Shown: positions 36,184-44,809 of the stretch, in pieces | How the letters are laid out: every line of letters starts with the position of its first letter | Numbering within the stretch: the stretch's first letter is position 1 | Made by a program: the position numbers and the translations under genes | The notes under the pieces: model-generated | Told to the model about the DNA's origin: nothing | Databases searched by the model: none | Seen by the model: only the letters and a program-made list of their open reading frames with translations | Assembly: GCA_907163375.1 (NCBI GenBank) | Contig: CAJQUW010007998.1 | Span: 62,001-126,000, forward strand | Source of the DNA: Prostheceraeus crozeri | Taxonomy: Eukaryota; Platyhelminthes; Polycladida; Euryleptidae | Length of the DNA: 64,000 bases | Reading direction: 5' to 3'

Positions 36184-37041
36184 CGAAAATCGAAATTCGC
36201 AAATTCAATTGGTTTTACGATTTTTTTTGTTCATAATACCCGTGAACCTCTGGAATGAGGCATTAAATTCGCTTTTTTTACTCAGTTATGGTGTAGGATC
36301 CGAGCAAAATCCACATTTTAATAATATCTGAAAATCCGTTTTCTTAAAAAAAATAATCCAAATAATATTAGTGATTGTTAATGATGCTATACCTATAAAA
36401 GTATTCACTCTATCAATTTGTAATTTTTACCAAACATTTATATGGGTATAAGCTTTGTGTAAGTGTAATCACATCCATGTACCATATTTACAAGTACCTT
36501 ATATCATTACCGTAAGTAGTATATGTGTTGATAGGAAAATACGCTTATTTTTCAAAAACTTGCTTGGTAAAGATAGTACAAGAATTTATTGATGTTTTTC
36601 AATGTTCGTGTCCTAATACGCATCGAAGTACTCCATGAGGTGTCTACTTTCAGAAAATAAATGTAAATTTTGCTCGAATTTGCCCCCATGGCAGTGGCAG
36701 CTCAGTTAATTAATACATGTAAGTAGTGTGATAAGGTGAAAGTCAACATTTTTCTCATTCAATTAAATTGCAAAAATGTATTCAACAAAAATCAAATTAA
36801 AACTGCAGACAACCTCTACTATATTAAATATAATGGCTTTAAGCGCACTATTTATCATAGGAACGTTTGTTCAAACTGGATATGGTTCCATATAAGCCAG
36901 AACTAGAGCAAATTCATTGAGTAGGATAGGCCTTAAAACAGCATAAAAATGATTGAAATTTGTAAGAATCTTCCTTTAATCTTCCTCCTTTCATTCTTAA
37001 TAATTTCGATAAATTATCTTCACAAATGAGGACATCTTTAG

Positions 37042-37190
37042 GCGCTTGATCTGCTCATCCGACCCCATCATAAGCAGTTACCGGAAACCAAAACTCGGAC
37101 AGACACGTACCCCATTTTCTTCGGAGGCAATCGCCTTGTTCAAGGAACCAAATTTCCCGCATCATTTAGACTTGTGACTGATACCGTTCG
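37042..37190 (+). other. Exon-like open segment inside the RSS-like element
   Basis: Open for 49 codons plus 2 bases. Preceded by TCTTTAG (possible acceptor) and followed directly by GTAAGC (strong donor form). The reading includes TYPIFFGGNRLVQGT. A (I/L)FGG(D/N).L pattern occurs in DUF6589-type proteins linked to mobile elements in invertebrates, but this is too short to call. More GC-rich than its surroundings. Confidence 0.3.
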
Positions 37191-37355
37191 GTAAGCAAAG
37201 AAAGATGATGTAAATACATAATGGTTTTTATTTTGAATGGACGTTTTATCATTAGATATAGGCCTAGTAAATTGGAAATAAGCTTTACCTACATTATGTA
37301 GGCCTACTCTATACAGTCATGTAAGAAATCATTTTCTACTAAAACGTAAACAAGT

Positions 37356-37795
37356 TCCCCAGCAACCGTTGTTATGTAAAAATATTACTATTGAAACCCT
37401 CGTGGTCGATTTAGTGGGGGTAGGTGTAAGAATGGAGACCGTAGCTTGCTTAGTTTTCTGGTTGCTATGCAGAAATGGGCCCCCCTAGCAACCGTTGATA
37501 TGCAAAAATATCACCATTGAAATCCTCGTGGTCGATTTAGTGGGGGTAGGTGTAAGAATGGAGACCGTAGCTTGCTTAGTTTTCTGGTTGCTATGCAGAA
37601 ATGGACCCCCTAGCAACCGTTGCTATGCAAAAATATCACCATTGAAATCTTCGTGGTCGATTTAGTGGGGGTAGGTGTAAGAATGGAGACCGTAGCTTGC
37701 TTAGTTTTCTGGTTGCTATGCAGAAATGGGCCCCCTAGCAACCGTTGCTATGGAAAAATATCACCATTGAAATCCTCGTGGTCGATTTAGTGGAG
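37356..37795. repeat. ~125 bp tandem repeat, about 3.5 units
   Basis: GTGGTCGATTTAGTGG recurs at 37,402, 37,528, 37,653 and 37,778, giving periods of 126, 125 and 125 bases. Units contain CTAGCAACCGTTG and GTAGCTTGCTTAGTTTTC and differ at a few bases. Located just inside the right end of the RSS-like element. Confidence 0.95.
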
Positions 37796-37839
37796 ATAAA
37801 CATGAACCTCATTAATCTTTACGGTAGTATTTGAGAAAA

Positions 37840-37877
37840 TATTTTTGGCCAGCTACAGCGAAATCTGGCCCACTGTG
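37840..37877 (-). other. Right RSS-like end (heptamer, 22 bp spacer, nonamer-like)
   Basis: On the minus strand: CACAGTG (37,877-37,871), 22 bp, CCAAAAATA (37,848-37,840). Same heptamer and nonamer-like block as the left end, longer spacer. Confidence 0.55.
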
Positions 37878-37882
37878 CATTG

Positions 37883-38880
37883 GGCCTAATAATGAGATTT
37901 CACCGTAATATTCTTGACAAATGTAGCATCAATGGAGTTCCGGGTTGATTTTTTGCCGGCTAAAGATGGTTTTGCCACTAAGATCGACTATTGATCGACA
38001 ACAAGCTGGAGTTGAGTATGACGATACATTTCTACATTTTCTTGCCCCTCTGGCTTCATAGAAGACCTATTCTCCGGAAAGGTTTTCACCTTTAAAAGCT
38101 TTTATGTCAAGTCGTATGATTTCTCTCCAGCATGGACGCCTTCTGCATCTTATAATAAATGAAATTTATAAAACAGCAAAAGAACGTGTTCGCTAAGGCA
38201 AACAAAATGCACAATAGCTCTATAGAAAATTTATATAATAATTTGTTTTCTTACACTTATACTTGGAGTGGGGCGACATGCCTATTTGAAATATGATATT
38301 GATAATGTTTTATTTGTGAAAATACAGGTCAAATGTATGATGAAATGAACTTAGCATGAAAAGTTTATCAATAAAGTCAGGAGTGACGATTCCTTATGTG
38401 TACCCAGAAAAATGAAGCAGCAATACTGGAAAAATAGTTTCAGCCAGTTTTTGCCAATTTTAGCCGAAAAATGGTGGTTTTTGCCAGTCAATCCTGTTCG
38501 CAATACATGTTCTTGACTAGCGTTGAATTTGATAATCCAGTCTGTGAACACATGTGCTGATATCTTCTTTCTTAATAAGAGAAATTAAAGCAATAAGCAT
38601 ATAATAATACCCAACTGTCTTTTTGCTACAATTAAATTTTAATATATATTAATAAAAATATAATATAAAATATACAAGTATAAATATATTAATTAAATAT
38701 TTTTGCAATTATTGTTCTATCCTGAATTTAAACTACGTATGTAGTCAGAAAAAAATCTATTTCCTCTGAAATTCATCTTACTCTATTTCATTCTCCTTAT
38801 CCTTATGCTAGTTCAATAAAGTAGTTGGTGAATCGGGTGATTTCAGAATTAAAAAACATAGCTTCAATTATCATATATAT
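37883..38880. other. Nothing recognised
   Basis: AT-rich, very A/T-dense at 38,630-38,700. The ORF 38,351-38,551 (minus) has no motif. Confidence 0.4.
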
Positions 38881-38889
38881 CTCTCGATA

Positions 38890-39093
38890 GTTGCATCCTC
38901 CGTTTCAAAATCGGAATAGACCTGAATTCGTTGAAATCTGCATTTACATTTCAATGAACACCCGCCGAATTTTCACGAAATATTATAATTGCGCATCTCA
39001 CAATGTGCTCTATTAGTGACTGCAAGCTTCAATAGGGAGTTGTAAAATGACGGCTATTCAGCTCTGTTCCCATTTTTCAACTGAGGATGCAAC
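38890..39093. repeat. Small MITE, ~200 bp
   Basis: AGTTGCATCCTCCGTT..AAAAT at the left is inverted at the right (ATTTTTCAACTGAGGATGCAAC). Family A copy A3 starts immediately after, at 39,094. A3's target 8-mer GATGCAAC is part of this MITE's right arm, so A3 probably landed in it. Confidence 0.6.
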
Positions 39094-39952
39094 CATAGAG
39101 TAGGGATATATAGGTAGAGTGTCGACTCAAAATGGTATCTGTATGAAAATTTTATATAAATAGGGAAAATTTTTATATGAAAAGATTTAGTTTTTGCGGA
39201 GATGGCGCTCCCGTGGCCTAAAAAATTATTTGAGAAGTTTTAAAAAAGTTAAAATTTTCCATATTTATATACTACCGACATGAGGCCCCTTTATAAGTAG
39301 CATGAAACAAGTTGGATATCAAAAGGAATGAATATTTGTACAAAAAAAGCATCCTAACTAAGCGGAGATTTAGTTAATTATCAAAGGAATTTCATGATCC
39401 GTATTGTAATGGAAGTCTTCATGAAAAAATCGCGATATTATATGTACTTTCTTGGCTGAAATTTCAAGTTTTTAATTCAATTTTCACCGGCATTTATGAT
39501 GCGCTAAATTCATGTTTCATTTCTAGAATCTGAATAGTGATGTGGACCCATTTACATATCTTTCAAAGTTAATTGCAATCATTGTCTTTGATTATGTGAT
39601 TTTGCTCTGCCAGTGGCAGGTTGCCTGTGATATGATCACGCTTAGGAAAATACTCTTGAGATTGAGCATGAAAGTAATAGGAACCTATCGAATTGCTAAT
39701 TTAGCAAACATTACCTCTCCAAGGCTGTCATGACACTGAGAATCTGTAGAATACCATCATTCCTGCATTACTATCATGATCATTCAATTCCGTGGTAATT
39801 TCTTCAAAACTGCAAAAATTTGCATATCTCACATTTGGCAACAATGCCCAATTGTATTCACCTCGAGTTCATTTAATAAAATCGAAACTGCATCCACATT
39901 GGGGTTTCAATAAATGTAGAGTTACCGCTCTACCTAATATCCTTACTCTATG
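39094..39952 (+). mobile_element. Family A copy A3 (859 bp, 8 bp TSD)
   Basis: The best-preserved ends of family A: CATAGAGTAGGGATAT, TAGGTAGAG..., ACTC at the left, and the inverse ending ATATCCTTACTCTATG at the right (~35 bp TIR). GATGCAAC (39,086-39,093) and GATGTAAC (39,953-39,960) flank it. The ORF at 39,542-39,733 is family A sequence read through. Confidence 0.85.
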
Positions 39953-39960
39953 GATGTAAC

Positions 39961-40486
39961 TCAATATTTAGTTATTAAATTTACATTCTCTCGATTAACT
40001 ATTTCTTGCTCAATAAATCACAAAATAAAAAGCGGGTGAGTTTGACAAGGACTTCGGCGTCCGCCCCTTGCACTAATTGGTGCATAGTACTCGAACTTCG
40101 AAAATACTATAGACTTGTCCATGTTTCCCAAGTCAAAGGCTTTGGGATCATGCATAGATTAGGCGATCGAAATATATCCATAAGACGTTTTGAGATCACA
40201 TAGTTGCGAGCTGCTAAAGCTATTTTATAGGAGGTTATTGCAAAGAAGAGCACAAGACATTGACACATTCAGCAATCGAGTAGTTTTTTTCAAAGCTGAT
40301 ATGATTCCGCCAAATGATTTGATAAAATTCAATCAGACAAAATGTAATAAAGGAAATTCTTGTAAAGCAAAAAGTGACTTTGTAATTATATAATTATGAA
40401 ACATATAAATTGTGCCTCTCATTCAAGTTGATAAATATGAACCGGTTACAGGCACCTACAGGCTGCATGAAATTCAAAGAGTTTTA
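39961..40486. other. Unidentified; short open stretch at 40,190-40,393
   Basis: The stretch 40,190-40,393 (+) reads FKADMIPPNDLIKF and CNKGNSCKAK. It looks protein-like but matches no family I know. Possibly a decayed element upstream of repeat F. Confidence 0.3.
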
Positions 40487-40763
40487 ATCAAAATCGAAAT
40501 GCAACATGTTTCAAATGTTTTGAAACGAAAATAAGCCGAAAGTGTGCTATGCCGGCATATTCAATGAAAGCGTTTTTGCACTCTCGAATTTCAATTGATA
40601 GACCGAAAAGGGGGAAAGACACAGAATTTGTTCCTAGAAATGTATCTACTGCACACGATGATGATTATTGATCTGAAAAATACTTGTAGACAACTGAGAT
40701 GTAATTTGTAGTCTGTGTTAATGGGAGCTCCTTTATGTAAGGGTCGATGGACGGTGGGAATTC
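40487..40763 (+). repeat. Repeat family F, copy 1 (277 bp)
   Basis: From ATCAAAATCGAAATGCAACATG to GGACGGTGGGAATTC, about 96-97% identical by eye to 49,574-49,849 in the same orientation. Contains the imperfect palindrome GTTTCAAATGTTTTGAAAC. No A/B box, no TIR, no flanking duplication found. Confidence 0.85.
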
Positions 40764-41728
40764 TTCACAGCTTTATATTCCGTCCATGGATGGGTAGAGC
40801 ATGTAGATGTGACACTGGCTTGTCCTGCTTGACAGCAGGCTGAAGAAATGCTGAATATTGCAAAGAGTTGAATTGTCATCTTCATCGTTTATTATAAAAT
40901 CAATGTTAATATGTGCGTAGGTCTGATATGGACATCATTTGTCTTTCAGAACGACCAATGTGAGAGATATTAAGTAATTATAATCAATTTCTCATTTGTA
41001 TTTATGTTTGTAATCTTTCATTGACTATCATCAACAATTCTACATAAACAGGTTGATATCGTCATAGGATCGTCAGGAGAGATGACTCAGTCTGCTTCGT
41101 CCACTCTCAACATTATCTCAAATAGAAATCGCCATTCATTACCGCTTGCTTGTCAGTGACGGCATGAATAAAGCGACTTTTCCTAAAGTTTCATGGACAC
41201 ACTTCAATGCCAGCACTGGTTTGAATTTATTGATGAGTTTTTTTCAAATATAACGAAGAAAGTTATTATTTTATCTCATCATATTGAAATTTCAGACTAT
41301 AATTATCGTGGGTGGTCTTTTCGCCAGAATTGGCAGCAAAAATGATCGCATTATGCAAACCAGAAAGAAGAGACTCATTCCTGCGACATTTTCAATTTTT
41401 GTGTGCTTTTTGAATAGATATCTTGGATATCTGTCCCACTGGAAAATTTAGCTCATGAATTTCTTTAAAAGCACTTTCTCCTATGCAAACGGCTACTTCT
41501 ACTTGACATAACATAATTCGATCAGGTTAAACATACTCTTCAGCCAATATCTCATGTATTAATAAGATTAGATTGCTTTTAAAGTCGTTTGAAGTTTTTT
41601 TCTTACAAATTATTTCATTAATGTCTCAGCAATCTTCATAAACGAAACAAGTGCTCCGCTGTAATATTCTTTACAAATCTCGTGATATTCCTCTCAAACA
41701 GAGATTGCCTCGATTTAATTACGTTGTT
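40764..41728. other. Nothing recognised
   Basis: No motif; ends at the target site of the Penelope insertion. Confidence 0.4.
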
Positions 41729-41768
41729 TGTTGACATAGTTGATAGCCTGATACGGGAGGTAGTTCTT

Positions 41769-43102
41769 CATCGTCGATCAGGAAAAGAAATCAATGTAGG
41801 CACTCCCTTTAATTACGGCTGTTTCAAAGTAAAATAAAAGAAATTAAAATAGTTTACAAAACAGCAAACGTTTCGTGACCCAGTCACAGCGTCAGTGCTA
41901 GAAGAAGACCAGAAGTGCAGTGTGATTTCCTTAAATAGCAGCCTTTGACAAATCCCGACACCGCATAGCGGAGTATCGCTCAAGCGACCAGCTCGTGTTT
42001 GCGATTGAGCTCCGGTCTGTTCTCGCGGATGAAGCGGGCCTCAATTAATCTGTTTTCTAAAGGTGATTTATGTTTCGCTAAAAAGTGCACACTAAAGTCA
42101 GAAATGGTCAACCTATCGCTATGTTCATTTTTAGAGTGCTCCGCAAGAGCGCTGGTTTTATTCCTAAGGGCTAGGCTACGCTTGTGTTCTTCGTAACGAA
42201 TTCTAAACGGCCTATTGGTCTGACCAATGTATGATTTGCTGCAATAATTACACTTAAATTCATACACTACAAACCGGACATCGCACGGATAATTACAGTC
42301 GATCGTATCACACAGTTCACAGTTACTATGCTTATAATTAGTTTTACGAGAAAAGTATTGACTAGTAGTTTTATTGGGTTTACTTATCAACGTTACGGGC
42401 AACTTATATTTATTAATCAAACGATTCAATTTTCTATTACAGCTATCATTAATAAAATTAATAGAGAATTTTACATTATTTTCGTTATATCTATTGTTTC
42501 TAGGCTTACATTTAATTCTTGGCTTAAGGTCACGATTACTGTAATTATTTTTCCTTAATCTATTTTTAAATTTGTAAATGGATTTTTGTTTTAGGGGCGA
42601 TGAGGAACATCTACTAGAAATACGACTCGTGGAAGTATAAACATAGTTGTTTTTAACGTGTTGCGGCAACCAACTGTCCTTATGTAAAGTGATTTCGGAA
42701 TGGGTTGGTTTCGAATACCAAGCGTAACAAATTTTGTTGTCGGTAATGAATATAGAGATGTCAAGGAAGTTTAAAGTGTTGTTCTCAGGAACTTCTATGG
42801 TAAACTGTATATTATCATTAATTGAGTTGAAACAGTTAAGGATTTTATTGTAAATAGACATATCATGTTCAAAAGGTCCCATGATTATGTCATCTATGTA
42901 ACGGTGGTAGATAGGTGGTTTTATCCCAAGAATTCTAAGCCTCTTTGACGCTTCGGTTTCAATAAAATGAACAGTTATAATAGCAAAGGGAGGCCCATAA
43001 TGCGATCCCATAGCGCAACCTTTAGTTTGTAAGTAAGTAACATTATCGAATTCAATTTCAAAATTGTAAGCTATAAACGAAATACCTGGCTATCCGTGAT
43101 CA
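41769..43102 (-). repeat. Inverted 3' copy of the Penelope-like element (pseudo-LTR arm)
   Basis: 1,334 bp inverted match to 44,797-46,130. The inner border falls at TGATCA, itself a palindrome shared by both arms, which suggests a template switch at microhomology. Confidence 0.92.
41980..43011 (-). CDS. Penelope RT C-terminal part + GIY-YIG endonuclease (partial copy)
   Basis: 343 codons: AMGSHYGPPFA-type RT motif B at the start, YRYIDDI-like YHRYIDDI (motif C, catalytic Asp pair), LNFLDISI, a basic linker, then VVYEFKCNYCSKSYIGQT (GIY-YIG with CxxC), RIRYEEH (catalytic Arg region), LAEHSKNEH, and SPLENRLIEARF (catalytic Glu). The 5' RT half (motif A) is missing because the copy is truncated, so this ORF cannot encode a working polymerase. 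It differs from 44,888-45,919 at a single residue (Phe versus Ser in TISD[F/S]SVHF). Confidence 0.9.
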   Translation of the reverse strand: MGSHYGPPFAIITVHFIETEASKRLRILGIKPPIYHRYIDDIIMGPFEHDMSIYNKILNCFNSINDNIQFTIEVPENNTLNFLDISIFITDNKICYAWYSKPTHSEITLHKDSWLPQHVKNNYVYTSTSRISSRCSSSPLKQKSIYKFKNRLRKNNYSNRDLKPRIKCKPRNNRYNENNVKFSINFINDSCNRKLNRLINKYKLPVTLISKPNKTTSQYFSRKTNYKHSNCELCDTIDCNYPCDVRFVVYEFKCNYCSKSYIGQTNRPFRIRYEEHKRSLALRNKTSALAEHSKNEHSDRLTISDFSVHFLAKHKSPLENRLIEARFIRENRPELNRKHELVA

Positions 43103-43422
43103 GAGATACTGACACGTGTACGTCAGCGCGACAGCTGATCAATATGTCATTGAAGAAGGCCAAAGCAGAGTGTGATCGCATGTTCCTTGCAACGTGCCGT
43201 GACCATGGTGTTATACCAAACTTCATTGCGAACTGGTTTGCGGCAGTTCCAGAAGACAACGCCAACGTAGAAGCGGTCAGCCGTAAGCTTCTCTCATTGA
43301 AGAAAGAACTTCTGAAGAGCAGCATCGCAAGTAAGAAGACGAAGATATTGGATTTGGACCGTCAGTGCGGCTATGATCTGTATAATTTTTTTTCCTTGAT
43401 TTGCTTTAATGTACCTGTATAA
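43096..43422 (+). CDS. Penelope-like element 5' region, N-terminal conserved segment
   Basis: Reads RQLINMSLKKAKAECDRMFLATCRDHGVIPNFIANWF and then a basic helical stretch. A short segment of the type FL..CR..G.IP.F. occurs near the N terminus of many Penelope proteins, ahead of the RT. The ORF starts inside the inverted arm, so its real start is uncertain. It is in another frame than the RT ORF; between them lies a T-rich stretch with GT..AG candidates (about 43,361-43,512). Some Penelope elements keep introns, so an intron is possible but not shown. Confidence 0.5.
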   Translation: MIRDTDTCTSARQLINMSLKKAKAECDRMFLATCRDHGVIPNFIANWFAAVPEDNANVEAVSRKLLSLKKELLKSSIASKKTKILDLDRQCGYDLYNFFSLICFNVPV

Positions 43423-43597
43423 CTATGATTTTCAATTCGATGAATATATACCTACTTACTTACCTACTTACGAGTACCTAACAGTGTCACGTACCTGCAA
43501 CGCAACTACAGTGAAGACCCTGGTGGATATCGTGGAGAAGATGCAGGTGAATGAGGAGAAAACCACCTTTCTTCGACATTCAAAGAAGTGAATCCAC

Positions 43598-44809
43598 TTG
43601 ACTGGCTTTCCTTATCCTGTACCTTGTGTGTCTTACCACTTTGAGCACCAGCCTTGCTTTCCGTTTACGTATTCTGATGAATTCTGGTACCATAAGTTGG
43701 AGTCTCGCTCGGGTGACCAGCTCGTGGGTGCGGTCGTTCCATTTGATCCCGATGTTTTCACAGTCGACTGTGATCAACCTCCTGTAGTCCTTGATACCAC
43801 TGTCGATAGTGGCCAGTCCTCGAACGTTCCCCGTATCACAATCGATTGTGATATTCCTGTACCTGATAGCGCCCGTAATATACTTGAGAAAGGCCCTAAA
43901 TTCAGAATTCCACCACGTTTGAACGAGCAGTTTGTAGATCAGATAAAACTAGATATGGACGTTCTTACCAATAAGTTACGTTGGAATACGCTTCAGATAG
44001 ATTCCCGTGAGGACTCAAATAACGTTAGGGTGCCGTTTTGCAGGAATAGAGTCCCGCTTCCACCAAATATGAGTCATGAAGATGAGCTTAATCTTAACCT
44101 TTTTAAGTATGATGCCTTAGAAATTAGAAAACAAGAAATTGAATTTACTAAGAAAAGTAGTAACTATAAGACCATTAATAAAAATTTGAACAGTACTAAA
44201 CGGTACTTAAACGAAAATAATCTTATTGCAGTTTCCTCAGATAAAACTAATCGCTTTGTCGTCACTTCTGAAGACAAGCACATAGACAAAACCCGCAATC
44301 TGTTGCTCGATACTAGTAATTACCGTATGATCAATCAGAGCAAAAGCAAACAGATTGAAGCGCAAGCTAATAAACTGATAGATAACTTTTGTAAAAATAG
44401 TTACAGTAAAAACCAAATTGAACGTCTGAAATCTTGCGGCACGCGGCCTGCCTCGTTTAAGACCTTTATTAAAGATCATAAGGAACCGGATGAAAACGGT
44501 TTTCCTTTAAGGCCTATAGCCTCTACTGTCAACAGTCCAACTCAAAAAGTTGACTGGTTAATTACGCAGATTTTGAATCAACTTGCAAAACTCGTCCCCT
44601 CTAGTCTGTCCAGTACAGAATCGCTCATCGTTGTTTTCAAAAACTTCAAGTCTGTCAACTTGAACGATAAACAATTTATCTCGTTAGACGTCAAAAACTT
44701 ATATCCTAGTATTCCCATATGTTACGGTATCGAGTGTGTTGTTAAGTTTGCCGAAGATAACTGGGATAAAATCAATAGTTTTGGCCTATCCATCAATGAT
44801 CACGGATAG
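43598..44809 (+). CDS. Penelope-like reverse transcriptase, N-terminal half
   Basis: Up to 403 codons after an upstream stop; the first in-frame ATG is well inside, so the start is unknown and may be upstream. Contains FKTFIKDHKEPD (the Penelope K.HK motif), RPIASTVNSPTQK (RT2 region), and FISLDVKNLYPSIP (motif A with the catalytic Asp). The reaction would be RNA-templated DNA synthesis primed at a nicked target. Ends just before motif B; one break separates it from the next ORF, which continues the RT in the same frame. Confidence 0.9.
   Translation: MTGFPYPVPCVSYHFEHQPCFPFTYSDEFWYHKLESRSGDQLVGAVVPFDPDVFTVDCDQPPVVLDTTVDSGQSSNVPRITIDCDIPVPDSARNILEKGPKFRIPPRLNEQFVDQIKLDMDVLTNKLRWNTLQIDSREDSNNVRVPFCRNRVPLPPNMSHEDELNLNLFKYDALEIRKQEIEFTKKSSNYKTINKNLNSTKRYLNENNLIAVSSDKTNRFVVTSEDKHIDKTRNLLLDTSNYRMINQSKSKQIEAQANKLIDNFCKNSYSKNQIERLKSCGTRPASFKTFIKDHKEPDENGFPLRPIASTVNSPTQKVDWLITQILNQLAKLVPSSLSSTESLIVVFKNFKSVNLNDKQFISLDVKNLYPSIPICYGIECVVKFAEDNWDKINSFGLSINDHG

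Larger units (their letters stand above)
36155..37877. mobile_element. DNA element with recombination-signal-like ends (1,723 bp, CATTG repeat)
   Basis: The outer 13 bases CACAGTGGGCCAG are exactly inverted at both ends, starting with the consensus heptamer CACAGTG. Inside each lies GGCCAAAAATA, also inverted. The interval from heptamer to the CCAAAAATA block is 13 bp on the left and 22 bp on the right, as in 12/23 recombination signals. CATTG occurs at 36,150-36,154 and 37,878-37,882, a 5 bp duplication as made by Transib and RAG-type transposases. Alternatively the TIR is one base longer (GCACAGTG) and the duplication only ATT; the sequence cannot distinguish these. No RAG1- or Transib-like core is visible, so it is non-autonomous if real. 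CMC/Chapaev elements also start with CAC but use shorter target repeats. Confidence 0.6.

Noticed and set aside
37356-37795. Regular repeats considered as a CRISPR array
   Set aside because: The repeated unit is ~125 bp with no short-repeat and unique-spacer alternation; it is a minisatellite in animal DNA.
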